Notes under the pieces: model-generated
What the model was told of the DNA's origin: nothing
Database searches by the model: none
What the model saw: only the letters and a program-made list of their open reading frames with translations
Position numbers and translations under genes: made by a program
Part shown: piece after piece, positions 37,501-45,619 of the stretch
How positions within the stretch are numbered: the stretch's first letter is position 1
Layout of the letters: each line of letters starts with the position of its first letter
DNA from: CAG-791 sp963658405
GTDB lineage: Bacteria; Bacillota; Clostridia; Lachnospirales; Lachnospiraceae
NCBI GenBank assembly: GCA_963658405.1
Contig: CAVKQI010000002.1
Coordinates: 3,962 to 67,961 of the forward strand
Direction of reading: 5' to 3'
DNA: 64,000 nt

Positions 37501-37687
37501 GGCAGCGGCAGAGGGAGAAGTGCTGCGCTACTGGCAGGAGATGATGAAAAAGCAGGCGGGGAATTACGAGAATTACTGCGAAAAAGATAAGCTGACGGTG
37601 ATCCTGACCCCCAGGGAGCATGATGAGATGATGGAGCCGGATTCTCTGGATGTCATCGTGCCGAAGCTGTACGAAATACTGGAGTGA
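34556..37687 (+). CDS. Single-module NRPS: A-T-half C-thioesterase with Cys nucleophile (NRPS2)
   Basis: This 1043-residue protein starts at ATG 34556; upstream codons in frame belong to the hairpin chain. Order: A3 about 1-480 (YTSGTTGKPKG, YGSTELAT); T3 about 510-580 (LGGDSLRA); about 180 residues like the first half of a condensation domain, with NKAAYEQ where HHxxxDG should be; thioesterase about 800-1043. The thioesterase elbow reads GGWCYGG (Cys880) instead of GxSxG, with LLDAHAL and REHDEMM as likely Asp and His regions. In A3 the usual Asp235 position is Val198 (FTFVATNVF), which argues against an alpha-amino acid substrate. There is no upstream C domain, so how this module joins NRPS1 is not obvious. 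Confidence 0.9.
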   Translation: MNLLFHEHFSRTAQAAPGHPALCDEQGTLTYREADELTNGLADALLQAGLTAGEAVAVFVSRQKEILLGAIAVMKAGGIFLPLDEGYPDERLSYMMEDAGARFVLADRTLAGQRKEALEGRQVFYFDEAKTLQDFSPVPRVSDDPVMILYTSGTTGKPKGVVHRHALLQNVNDWMLGHEGLVFDPDSHMGIMSGFTFVATNVFMFGALQGSGTVHIAPNDVKQNTDVLYAYIREKGITHIFMPSSLTAAMAEEYDLGGVTLFAGGEKLRNFAPCSPQTRVYNMYGSTELATIFSIRVYGNETIMPIGYLTRGDHALLVDEDQQPVKEGEAGELLLSDPRMSHQYLHLPEQTAAKWTRIDGELYFHTGDRMRRDEKGIYYILGRMDNMVKLRGFRIETGEVETQVSKTFAQLGMAAGQVVVVLRTVNGIDHLACYYESAVTFDEKKVSQALSRFLPAYMMPDLWTAVETMPRNANGKVIRAELPEPAMQVHFLGAIFSEAELRVVEAAGAVLHLEGAIDPDDSFVQLGGDSLRAMELASVLGEQGIRISGARILALDSLREIAQAAQIHYERLWTVEEYEALKYAYLEHGEKICQVRPLSARQDDLLCQQLIHPDRLVSDSRFLFVLDSRLKEEDLRQVLDTLADQNPGMRASVACRNVSIFQCVITDRRIPFTMIRSEERDVASAYARLCREEETKPFDLQFSPMFRVSCLEQPEGPSCLLVTANKAAYEQPVLRRLFAQMMELLLHYYPKDQEIAAWKELFDQAVQADEADAGETKSATQSRQADALSLPGQEEDKEIFIYSDQPEKKIFFVHTGNTGSSAYYQLAGRIREKYAFAVVEPYNLYHRDDVQHGIRAIAAKYIEIIKKYQPEGPYILGGWCYGGVVAHEMACQLEERGEKVEHLILLDAHALASDSMRALAAPMQAGVGRSYFETCPLFKELRENGMLEAVIENAAQVTRDLNDHVPKMYHGEVTYFKPEHTPAAAEGEVLRYWQEMMKKQAGNYENYCEKDKLTVILTPREHDEMMEPDSLDVIVPKLYEILE

Positions 37688-37693
37688 GCCGGA

Positions 37694-40567
37694 TTGACGG
37701 AAACTGCAGACTATCCTGCAGATGGGCCTTTATCCGGTGCTGTGTGGTTAAAAATGGGTGCGGAAAAAAGAAAAAGGGTTGTCAAAGACAGAAAAAGGAT
37801 AGCGCCATGGATCTGCGGGCCAGTCTTACTGTTCGGCCTTCTGTTTCTGCTGCCGGGCATCCTTGCCTTTGCAAGGGAAGGGGAGAAGCAGGCGAGCGAA
37901 ACAGAAAAGCAGGTGATCCGTGTGGCCTTTCCCCTGCAGGAGGGGATCAATGAATACCGGGCGGACGGTACGCCCACCGGCTATAACTATGATTATCTGG
38001 AAAAGCTGGCGGAGTATACCGGCTGGGAGATAGAATACGTCCCCTATGAAGAGGAGGACGAAAATCAGGCGATCCAGCATGCCATCGATGATCTGCAGGC
38101 AGGAAAGGTGGATCTCTTAGGACCGATGCTTAAAAACGAGAGCACACAGGAGATGCTGGAATTCCCGGAATTAAGCTACGGCACGGTCTATTCTACGCTC
38201 TGTGCCCTGGAGACAGGGAGCCTGCGGGAGGATAATCTGAACCTCCAGAGCTGTCTGCGGGTAGGACTGTTGGCCAAGGCGAATAATACCAATACAGAAG
38301 TAAAGAGATACCTGCATTCTGAGAATTATGCCTATACTCTCAGCTACTTTGAAGATGATGAGGCACTCCTGGAAGCGCTGGAGCAGGGAACGGTGGATGC
38401 GATCTCCGGAGGCTCCCTGTCCCCGGTGAGCGGGACGCGGATCGTGGCCAGATTCAATCCGAGATCCTTTTATTTTGCCGCCACGAAAGGCGATACAGAG
38501 CTGACGGAAAAGCTGGATGAAGCCATCAGCGCGCTGAATCAGGCACAGCCCAACTACCAGAATGAACTGTATGATAAGTATTTCGGAGGCGAAAACAACG
38601 GCTTTTCCATGGATGAGAGCCAGAAGGCCTATCTGTCCTCTGTGGGAACGCTGCGGGTACTGTGCGTGGACAATGACGCCCCCTATGTCTATGAAAAGGA
38701 CGGCAAGGCCGCGGGCATGCTGGTGTCCATCATTGACGACTTCGCCGACAAAAGTGATATGACGACGGAATATACCTTCTGTCAGAGCCGCAGGGAAGCA
38801 GAGAGCATACTGCAGCAGGAAGACTACGATATGCTCATCGGCACTCCCTTTACCTCCCGGTACTGCGTATCCATCGGTTTTCTCACCAGTGAGAAGGTGA
38901 TGGAGTCCAATTTCCTGATGGCCCATCAGAAGGGAAATGATAGCTGTGATACGATAGCGCTGGTGGACGGTATGGAAGAAATGCTGGATACCTCAGCCTA
39001 TACATCTGTACAGCTCTATGACAATGCCGGGGAGTGTCTGACTGCGGTCAGGGAAGGAAAAGCGGACGCAGCCATCGGAGACCGTTCTATTCTGGAGTAC
39101 TATTCTCACGATGAGGGAAACAGCAGCCTGCAGGTGTCTCTCGTGCCGGGGCAGGTGCAGGATATCTGCATCGGCTTGTCAAAGCAGTGCGATGTACAGC
39201 TGATCTGGCAGTTCAATGATTATCTCTACAGTCTCACCGATGTGGAGAAGACGAGCTTTCTGGATCTGAACAGTACCCATGCGACCAATCTGTCTTTCCG
39301 TCTTTTTGTCCAGGCCTATCCGATCCATGCCATAGTGATCGTCTGCATTCTGTCCATAGCCGTGACATTTGTGTTCTTCGGATGCTGGTATGTCTGGAAA
39401 ATGAATAAGAAGAACGAGGAGCTGCGGCTGGCCAATGAGGTAAAGAGTGATTTCCTGGCGCGCATGAGCCACGACATCCGCACACCTATGAATGGTATCA
39501 TCGGCCTTCTGGATATCGCCGACCGCTTTGCGGATGATCCGGAGACGGTCCGAAAGTATCACCGCAAGATCCGGATGGCCACGGATTATCTGCTGGCACT
39601 GATCAATGACGTGCTGAATATGAGTAAGTTAGAGTCAGGGAAGGTGGTGCTGGCCAGAGAGTCGGTCTATCTGCGGGAGACCATGGATAACTGCAAGGAC
39701 ATTCTGGAGGCAAGGGCCAATGAGGAAGGCGTCACGCTGGATGGCTCGGGTCTGGATGACTTTAATCCGCCGCGGGTATTCACCAGTCCCCTGCATCTGC
39801 GCCAGATCCTGATGAATGTCATCGGTAATGCCATCAAATACAATAAGCCCGGAGGCAGAGTGGAGGTATCCGCCCGGATCCTGAAGCAGTCGGAAAAATA
39901 CATCACCTGTGAGTTTATGGTAGAAGATACGGGCATCGGCATGAGCGAGGAATTCCAGAAGCATGCCTTTGAGCCATTCTCCCAGGAGAATGTGGATACG
40001 CATGGGGAGTTAAAGGGCACGGGCCTTGGACTCTCCATCGTAAAAAGACTGGTGGATGCCATGGGCGGCAGCGTTCAGGTGGTAAGCCGTCCCGGAGAGG
40101 GCACCAGGTTTATCTGGGTGCTTCGCTTTGAGATCGATCAGAACTATCGGGAGCAGGAGGTGAAGCACGAGCCAGAACCGGTGGACCTGGAAAAATGCAG
40201 GGTGCTGGCCGCAGAGGATAATGCCCTGAATGCGGAGATCCTCCAGTTTATCTTAGAGGATGCCGGCGCGAAAGTAGTGATGACCGAGAACGGCAGGGAG
40301 GCTGTGGAGGCCTATGCCGCTTCGGCTCCCGGCAGCTTTGACTTTATTCTGATGGATATCATGATGCCGGAGATGAACGGCTATGAGGCCGCCGAGGCGA
40401 TCCGCGACTTGAGCCGGGAGGACGCAAAAACCGTGCCCATCATCGCCCTGACCGCCAATGCCTACACCGAGGATAAGCAAAAGGCCCTGAAAGCCGGCAT
40501 GAACGATCATATCGCAAAGCCGGTGGATATGGAAAAGCTGCTGAAGACGTTGCAGAGGTATATCTGA
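37694..40567 (+). CDS. Hybrid histidine kinase with two fused solute-binding sensor domains
   Basis: This 957-residue protein starts at a TTG six bases after the NRPS2 stop, with GGAG in the NRPS2 end as ribosome binding site; ATG 37754 is an alternative. A signal-type helix is at about 42-60. Two SBP_bac_3 domains follow (about 75-300 and 315-530), then a membrane helix at about 545-565, HisKA (MSHDIRTP, His near 593), HATPase (IGNAIKYNKPGG, DTGIGM, GTGLGLSI) and a receiver with Asp near 888 (LMDIMMP). It is a fused version of the lipoprotein-kinase pair at 14195-17171. Tight spacing suggests cotranscription with the NRPS genes, perhaps sensing the product or a related peptide or amino acid. 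Confidence 0.92.
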   Translation: MTETADYPADGPLSGAVWLKMGAEKRKRVVKDRKRIAPWICGPVLLFGLLFLLPGILAFAREGEKQASETEKQVIRVAFPLQEGINEYRADGTPTGYNYDYLEKLAEYTGWEIEYVPYEEEDENQAIQHAIDDLQAGKVDLLGPMLKNESTQEMLEFPELSYGTVYSTLCALETGSLREDNLNLQSCLRVGLLAKANNTNTEVKRYLHSENYAYTLSYFEDDEALLEALEQGTVDAISGGSLSPVSGTRIVARFNPRSFYFAATKGDTELTEKLDEAISALNQAQPNYQNELYDKYFGGENNGFSMDESQKAYLSSVGTLRVLCVDNDAPYVYEKDGKAAGMLVSIIDDFADKSDMTTEYTFCQSRREAESILQQEDYDMLIGTPFTSRYCVSIGFLTSEKVMESNFLMAHQKGNDSCDTIALVDGMEEMLDTSAYTSVQLYDNAGECLTAVREGKADAAIGDRSILEYYSHDEGNSSLQVSLVPGQVQDICIGLSKQCDVQLIWQFNDYLYSLTDVEKTSFLDLNSTHATNLSFRLFVQAYPIHAIVIVCILSIAVTFVFFGCWYVWKMNKKNEELRLANEVKSDFLARMSHDIRTPMNGIIGLLDIADRFADDPETVRKYHRKIRMATDYLLALINDVLNMSKLESGKVVLARESVYLRETMDNCKDILEARANEEGVTLDGSGLDDFNPPRVFTSPLHLRQILMNVIGNAIKYNKPGGRVEVSARILKQSEKYITCEFMVEDTGIGMSEEFQKHAFEPFSQENVDTHGELKGTGLGLSIVKRLVDAMGGSVQVVSRPGEGTRFIWVLRFEIDQNYREQEVKHEPEPVDLEKCRVLAAEDNALNAEILQFILEDAGAKVVMTENGREAVEAYAASAPGSFDFILMDIMMPEMNGYEAAEAIRDLSREDAKTVPIIALTANAYTEDKQKALKAGMNDHIAKPVDMEKLLKTLQRYI

Positions 40568-40588
40568 CAGTGCAGAAAAGTTTGTATA

Positions 40589-40606
40589 GCCGCAGCAAGC
40601 TGCGGC
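40589..40606 (+). repeat. H4-type hairpin abutting the malic enzyme ribosome binding site
   Basis: gccgcagcaagctgcggc forms a 7-bp stem with a short loop, then AGAAAGAGGTAAAA leads to the ATG. It is the same as the last hairpin of the leader chain seen elsewhere. Confidence 0.7.
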
Positions 40607-40620
40607 AGAAAGAGGTAAAA

Positions 40621-41796
40621 ATGAACTACAATGAATTAAGTTTGAAGATGCATGAGGAAAATCAGGGAAAGATTTCTGTTGTATCCAAGGTGGCGGTAAA
40701 GACAAGAGATGACTTAAGCACCGCGTATACCCCCGGTGTCGCAGAGCCCTGCCGGAGGATCGCGGCTAAGAAGAGCGAAGTATACCGCTATACGGCAAAG
40801 AAAAATCTGGTGGCCGTGGTGACAGACGGTACCGCTGTCCTTGGCCTCGGGGATATCGGACCGGAGGCAGCCATGCCGGTTATGGAGGGAAAAGCCATTC
40901 TCTTTAAGGAGTTCGGCGATGTGGATGCCTTCCCGATCTGCCTGGATACCAAGGATGTGGATGAGATCGTAGAGACCGTAAAGAGAATCGCACCGGGTTT
41001 TGGCGGAATCAATCTGGAGGACATTTCCGCGCCGCGCTGCTTTGAAATCGAGAGACGGCTGAAGGAAGAGTTGGACATTCCGGTCTTCCATGATGATCAG
41101 CACGGAACTGCCATCGTTGTGGCAGCCGGACTCTTAAATGCCCTGAAATTAGTGGGCAAGAAAATGGAAGAGGCAGAGATCGTCATCAACGGAGCGGGAT
41201 CTGCCGGCATTTCCATTGCAAAGCTCTTACTCCAGTTCGGCGCCGGCAATATCGTGCTTGTGGACAAGAACGGGGCGGTATCCAGGGACGAAGAATGGTT
41301 AAATGATGCACAGCGCGCAATGGCAGAAAAGACAAACAAACGGAACGAGCGCGGTGTGCTTGCCGAGATCATGAAGGGGAAGGACGTATTTATCGGCGTA
41401 TCGGCCCCGAATATTGTGACAGCGGAGATGGTCAGCACCATGAACAAGGATGCCATCGTATTTGCAATGGCCAACCCGACACCGGAAATCATGCCGGAAG
41501 AAGCAAAACGCGGAGGCGCACGCGTCATTGCCACCGGACGCAGCGACTATCCCAATCAGATCAATAACGTACTTGTATTCCCCGGCATCTTCCGCGGCGC
41601 CCTGAATGCAATGGCAACCGATATCACAGAGGAAATGAAGATCGCAGCAGCGCGCGCCATCGCAGCGATCGTAAAGGACGAGGAGCTCTCCGAAGAATAT
41701 ATCATTCCGGGTGCATTCAATCCGGATGTCGCCAAAGCAGTAGCTGCCGAAGTGGAAAATATGGCGCAAAAGCTTGGCATTACCAAGGAAATTTGA
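40621..41796 (+). CDS. NAD(P)-dependent malic enzyme
   Basis: This 391-residue protein oxidatively decarboxylates malate to pyruvate. It has TAYTPGVAEPCRRI (about 31-44), the metal/substrate segment VFHDDQHGTAIV (about 156-167) and the Rossmann loop INGAGSAGIS (about 191-200). The length matches the short bacterial form without a phosphotransacetylase-like tail. The frame is open 51 bases upstream, but ATG 40621 has the AGAGGTAAAA site. It follows the cluster kinase by 53 bases with no terminator. Its inclusion with the NRPS genes may be chance. Confidence 0.95.
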   Translation: MNYNELSLKMHEENQGKISVVSKVAVKTRDDLSTAYTPGVAEPCRRIAAKKSEVYRYTAKKNLVAVVTDGTAVLGLGDIGPEAAMPVMEGKAILFKEFGDVDAFPICLDTKDVDEIVETVKRIAPGFGGINLEDISAPRCFEIERRLKEELDIPVFHDDQHGTAIVVAAGLLNALKLVGKKMEEAEIVINGAGSAGISIAKLLLQFGAGNIVLVDKNGAVSRDEEWLNDAQRAMAEKTNKRNERGVLAEIMKGKDVFIGVSAPNIVTAEMVSTMNKDAIVFAMANPTPEIMPEEAKRGGARVIATGRSDYPNQINNVLVFPGIFRGALNAMATDITEEMKIAAARAIAAIVKDEELSEEYIIPGAFNPDVAKAVAAEVENMAQKLGITKEI

Positions 41797-41799
41797 GGA

Positions 41800-41834
41800 A
41801 AAATCCCGGGGAGTAATTTCCCCGGGATTTTGCG
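41800..41834 (+). terminator. Rho-independent terminator after malic enzyme
   Basis: The stem aaaatcccgggga / tccccgggatttt is followed by a short T-containing stretch. It closes the co-directional block that holds the NRPS genes. Confidence 0.8.
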
Positions 41835-41869
41835 TCGGAAAACAAGGATGAGAGCGGGAGGAAGGACAG

Positions 41870-42994
41870 ATGCCTTTTAAGATTGTACGCAACGACATCA
41901 CCAAAATGGATGCGGAGGCCATCGTTAATACAGCCAATGACCATGTCGCTGTGGGGACGGGCTGTGACAGTGCAGTCTATCAGGCGGCGGGTTATGAGAA
42001 GCTCCTGCAGTATCGGAAAGAAAAGATCGGCTTCATGCCGGAGGGGGAGGCTTTTCTTACGCCGGGCTTTGGCCTGAAGGCCAAGTATATCATTCATGCT
42101 GTCAGCCCCGCCTATCTGGACGGAAAGCATGGAGAAGAGGAAAAGCTCCGCTCCTGTTATCGGAAAAGCCTGCAGATCGCCGCAGAAAAGGGCATCCGCT
42201 CGCTGGCCTTTCCGCTAATTGGGACCGGCAGCTTTGGCTATCCCAAGGAGGAGGGGATGCGGATCGCCGTGGATGAGATACAGGGCTTTCTCAGGGACAA
42301 TGACATGGAAATCTATCTGGTCGTCTTTGACGCCGGGGCGACGCGGCTGGGGAAGAAGCTGTATCCGGATCTGGAGCCTTATATAGACAGTCATTATGTG
42401 GAGGCGGCAGACGCCAGGGAATATGGTGCCTGCTATCTTAACAGAAAGCCGGAATCTGCAGAGGATCCGCAGTCAGCGCGTGAGACGGCAGGGAGAGAGT
42501 CTTTTGAAAAAGCATCTTTCGAGAAGCTATCTTCTGAGAAGATAGCTCCTGAGAGCAAATCCCATGAGGAGACTTCCTGCGAGCAGACTTCCTTNNNNNN
42601 NNNNNNNNNNNNNNNNNNNNNNGAGGACAGACTGGAAGAGCGGATGCGCTGCAGGACAGACACCTTCTCCCAGTATCTTCTGCAGCTGATCCGGGAAAAG
42701 GACATGGGAAATGCAGAGGTATATGAGCGGGCCATCGTGGACAGAAAGATCTTTTCTAAGATCAAAAACAATGCGGACTACCATCCGAACAAGCTGACGG
42801 CGCTGTGCCTCTGTATCGGGGCCATGCTGAACATGGAGGAGGCAAAGGCATTGCTGGCCAGGGCCGGCTACGCCTTTTCCCCCTGTGACAAGACCGATAT
42901 CATCTTTGCTTATTTCATCGAAAATAAGATCTATGACATGATCGAGCTGGATATTCAGCTGGAAGAGCACGGATTGTCCTGCGTGATTTCATAG
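41870..42994 (+). CDS. Macrodomain protein with C-terminal helical domain (contains assembly gap)
   Basis: The N-terminal ~170 residues are an ADP-ribose-binding macrodomain (AIVNTANDHVAVGTGCDSAVY, PLIGTGSFGYPKEEG). A low-complexity Ser/Glu/Lys linker (FEKASFEKLSSEKIAPES) follows and is interrupted by 28 N. The C-terminal ~120 residues form a helical domain (KIFSKIKNNADYHPNKLTA, ALCLCIGAMLNMEEAKALL). The reading frame is kept across the gap if the N count is true, but a gap in a repeat tract may have the wrong length. The neighbour at 43312 is an ADP-ribosylglycohydrolase, so both proteins point to ADP-ribose metabolism or removal of ADP-ribose from targets. The ribosome binding site is GGGAGGAAGG. 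Confidence 0.88.
   Translation: MPFKIVRNDITKMDAEAIVNTANDHVAVGTGCDSAVYQAAGYEKLLQYRKEKIGFMPEGEAFLTPGFGLKAKYIIHAVSPAYLDGKHGEEEKLRSCYRKSLQIAAEKGIRSLAFPLIGTGSFGYPKEEGMRIAVDEIQGFLRDNDMEIYLVVFDAGATRLGKKLYPDLEPYIDSHYVEAADAREYGACYLNRKPESAEDPQSARETAGRESFEKASFEKLSSEKIAPESKSHEETSCEQTSXXXXXXXXXXEDRLEERMRCRTDTFSQYLLQLIREKDMGNAEVYERAIVDRKIFSKIKNNADYHPNKLTALCLCIGAMLNMEEAKALLARAGYAFSPCDKTDIIFAYFIENKIYDMIELDIQLEEHGLSCVIS
42595..42622. other. Assembly gap (28 N)
   Basis: It lies inside the Ser/Glu-rich linker of the macrodomain gene; the true length is unknown. Confidence 1.
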
Positions 42995-43002
42995 TTTTGG
43001 AA

Positions 43003-43090
43003 TATCTATTTAACGGCTGCCGCATTTCCATGTGAATTGACTTCTTGCAGACATATTCACGATTGAAATCGGAAGGCGGCTAATAGATAC
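43003..43090 (+). repeat. MITE-like element, short copy D (88 bp)
   Basis: It begins tatctattta and ends taatagata, and keeps the gtgaattgac...ttgcag loop and the attcacgattgaaat arm, but lacks the two distal hairpins of the full copies. It lies just after the macrodomain gene. The rest of the 317-base spacer before 43312 holds a hairpin around accggga/tcgcccggt and a possible -10 (TATAAT, 43164-43169) without a clear -35. Confidence 0.65.
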
Positions 43091-43311
43091 ATTTTTGAGA
43101 GGGAAGCACCGGGACGAATGAGGTGTTCGCCCGGAAAGCGACAAGGTTTTGGGACTCTTAGTATATAATCCTCACAAGCTGTAGAAACAATACTAAAAAA
43201 CAGAAAAGGCAGCAGGAATACAGAAAGTGCTGCATGCGTACTGAAAGGCTGCAGAAATACGGAAAAAAGCAGCAGGCTGTCACTGCAAAACAGCTGCGTA
43301 AGGAGGTATAT

Positions 43312-44148
43312 ATGGAGAAGAGAACCTTAAGAGATGCTATTTACGGACAGGCGGTGGGAGATGCCCTTGGTTTGCCGGTACAATTCAAATACCGGGATCA
43401 GTATCCATTGGTGGAGACCATGCTGCCGGATGCGTTTTCCGGAACACGAAAGGGCACTTTTTCTGATGATACCAGTATGGCCCTGGCGATCTGCGATAGC
43501 ATCCGGACGAGAGGATATGTGGATGCAGCCGGTATCCGCCGCAACTTTAAGGCATGGCTGTATGAGGGAAAGTATACCCAGATAGGGGAGGCTTTTGATA
43601 TCGGCTCTACCTGTGAGGAGGCCATAGAGTCCGGAAGGGGCCTATCGGATGAATGGAGTCAGGGAAACGGATCCCTGATGCGGACCATTCCCCTGGCGTT
43701 TGTACCGGATATTACCGATGAGGAAATCCGGGAGGTCTCCGCCATCACCCATGCCCATCCCAACTGCATGGAGGCCTGTGTGTGCTATGTAAAGATCGCC
43801 CGGGACCTGCTGGCCGGAATTCCTCTGAAGGAGTCTATCCTTTCCCGGATCTCGGATACCTCTGTTTTTCAGCGGATACGGCAGATAGAAAACTGCAGGC
43901 GCCAGGAGATCCGATCCACCGGATTCGTCGTGGATACCTTTGAGGCGGCCATGTGGTGCCTGCTGACCACGGATAACTACCGGGACTGCCTGATCAAAGC
44001 AGTCAACCTGGGACAGGATACGGATTCCATCGGTGCGGTGGCGGGAGGCCTGGCCGGCATCCTCTACGGGATGGAGAGCATACCGAAGGAATGGATCGAT
44101 TGCATTTATAAAAAGATGACCATAGAAAGATACCTTTTTGCGTTTTAA
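43312..44148 (+). CDS. ADP-ribosylglycohydrolase family protein
   Basis: This 278-residue protein removes ADP-ribose from modified substrates or cleaves related glycosides. Metal-binding motifs are present: GQAVGDALGLP (about 11-21), TFSDDTSMALA (about 47-57) and NLGQDTDSIGAVAGGLAG (about 230-247). The ATG at 43312 follows AAGGAGGTATAT; the frame upstream is A-rich leader. It follows the macrodomain gene by about 320 bases on the same strand. The family also has members acting on dinitrogenase reductase, but no nif genes are here. Confidence 0.92.
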   Translation: MEKRTLRDAIYGQAVGDALGLPVQFKYRDQYPLVETMLPDAFSGTRKGTFSDDTSMALAICDSIRTRGYVDAAGIRRNFKAWLYEGKYTQIGEAFDIGSTCEEAIESGRGLSDEWSQGNGSLMRTIPLAFVPDITDEEIREVSAITHAHPNCMEACVCYVKIARDLLAGIPLKESILSRISDTSVFQRIRQIENCRRQEIRSTGFVVDTFEAAMWCLLTTDNYRDCLIKAVNLGQDTDSIGAVAGGLAGILYGMESIPKEWIDCIYKKMTIERYLFAF

Positions 44149-44273
44149 AAAGACCGCACATCCGTATATATGGACTTTGTCCCGGATGTCTGCCAGGAAA
44201 AACGTGATCAAGGTCCGCACTTCCACGGGAGCCTATCAGGATTACGCAGCATTGGCAGGAGTGCCGATACAGT

Positions 44274-44920
44274 TTAAGCCTCGCGGGCATTCCTGCGTAC
44301 CTCTCTGGGGGTCATACCGTAGAGCTCCTTGAAGAGCCGGTTAAAGATCGTCTGATTGGAGAAGCCGCTCCTGGCCATGACTTCGGCCACAGATAGATCC
44401 GAGGTCTTTAACAGTCGTCCTGCATGGGAAATCCGCACCTCGTCCAGATAGCGAAGGAAGGTAATGCCCATGTACTTTTTAAAGAAACGGCAGAAATATT
44501 CCCTGGTAAAGCCGGTAAAGGCCGCCATGTCATCCAGGGTCAGCTTTTCGCTGTAGTGCTCATTGACATAAGTGATGATCTCCCGGATGGTATCGTTGGG
44601 TTGCTTCAAGGCCGTGACGGTGCCGGAGGGAGCATAGACAGAAAAATAACGGATCAGATCTGCAAGCATCAGCAAGGCCGTGCCGTCGGAGCGCATGGCG
44701 CTGGTGCTTTCATTTTTGATATGATTGCGGATCAGATCCTGGGCCAGCCGGCACAGACGGATGTAGTGGGTGGAATTGGGATCATCCAGGGGAATGGGGC
44801 GGCAGCGGATCCGGTAGAGCTCCAGGTCGGGGCAGTAGACGGAGAGCTGCTTCTTGTCCACATGGATGCACAGGAACATGTACAGCGTAGAGCCGGAATG
44901 AATGGCATGAACCTCCCCGG
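44274..44920 (-). CDS. AraC-family transcription regulator, N-terminus lost in gap
   Basis: The visible 215 residues end a regulator whose N-terminus lies in or beyond the 378-base gap (44921-45298). The C-terminal part has two helix-turn-helix units: EKLTLDDMAAFTGFTREYFCRFFKKYMG and LSVAEVMARSGFSNQTIFNRLFKELYGMTPREVR. The preceding part looks like a cupin-type ligand domain end (STLYMFLCIHVDKKQLSVY). The gene is convergent with the ADP-ribosylglycohydrolase gene. Its targets are unknown. Confidence 0.85.
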
Positions 44921-45298
44921 NNNNNNNNNNNNNNNNNNNNNNNNNNNNNNNNNNNNNNNNNNNNNNNNNNNNNNNNNNNNNNNNNNNNNNNNNNNNNNNN
45001 NNNNNNNNNNNNNNNNNNNNNNNNNNNNNNNNNNNNNNNNNNNNNNNNNNNNNNNNNNNNNNNNNNNNNNNNNNNNNNNNNNNNNNNNNNNNNNNNNNNN
45101 NNNNNNNNNNNNNNNNNNNNNNNNNNNNNNNNNNNNNNNNNNNNNNNNNNNNNNNNNNNNNNNNNNNNNNNNNNNNNNNNNNNNNNNNNNNNNNNNNNNN
45201 NNNNNNNNNNNNNNNNNNNNNNNNNNNNNNNNNNNNNNNNNNNNNNNNNNNNNNNNNNNNNNNNNNNNNNNNNNNNNNNNNNNNNNNNNNNNNNNNNN
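44921..45298. other. Assembly gap (378 N)
   Basis: It hides the start of the AraC-type regulator and the region upstream of the small gene at 45384. Translations running through it are meaningless. Confidence 1.
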
Positions 45299-45383
45299 CC
45301 TCCTGAAACAAGCGTAGAATACGGATTGTAAAGAAAAAGAGAGAAGAAAAGAAGAATCCACAAAGAAGAAGGAGGATAATAAC

Positions 45384-45557
45384 ATGAGTACATTAGCAAT
45401 TTCCAACAGCAAGGCAGTGAGCAGAGAACAGAAGTCCTGGAAGGAACGCATCAAGGCATATTTTGAGGAGAACGGTGCGTACTTCGCAGCAGCAATGACC
45501 GCTATGAACGGCAGCTATTATGCAGCAGCACAGCTGGCAAGCGACGCAAGACGCTGA
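45384..45557 (+). CDS. Orphan 57-residue small protein
   Basis: The ATG sits 8 bases after a perfect AAGGAGG. The 57 codons read MSTLAISNSKAVSREQKSW, then KERIKAYFEENGAYFAAAMT, then AMNGSYYAAAQLASDARR and a TGA stop. It has no Cys and no signal peptide. Two amphipathic helices with alternating Ala/Tyr/Met faces are likely. I do not recognise a family. The strong ribosome binding site, a structured element and a terminator right after it suggest a real, well-expressed short transcript. Candidates include a precursor peptide or a small regulatory protein, but no modifying enzyme is visible nearby. Confidence 0.65.
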   Translation: MSTLAISNSKAVSREQKSWKERIKAYFEENGAYFAAAMTAMNGSYYAAAQLASDARR

Positions 45558-45619
45558 GAATAATCCGGCGTAAAGAAACAGAATTAACGGAAACGTAATA
45601 GAATTACAATAAAAAAGCA

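Noticed and set aside
44424..45454. Frames running through the 378-base N gap
   Set aside because: Translations of N are meaningless; only the AraC-type minus frame has real motifs on its sequenced side.
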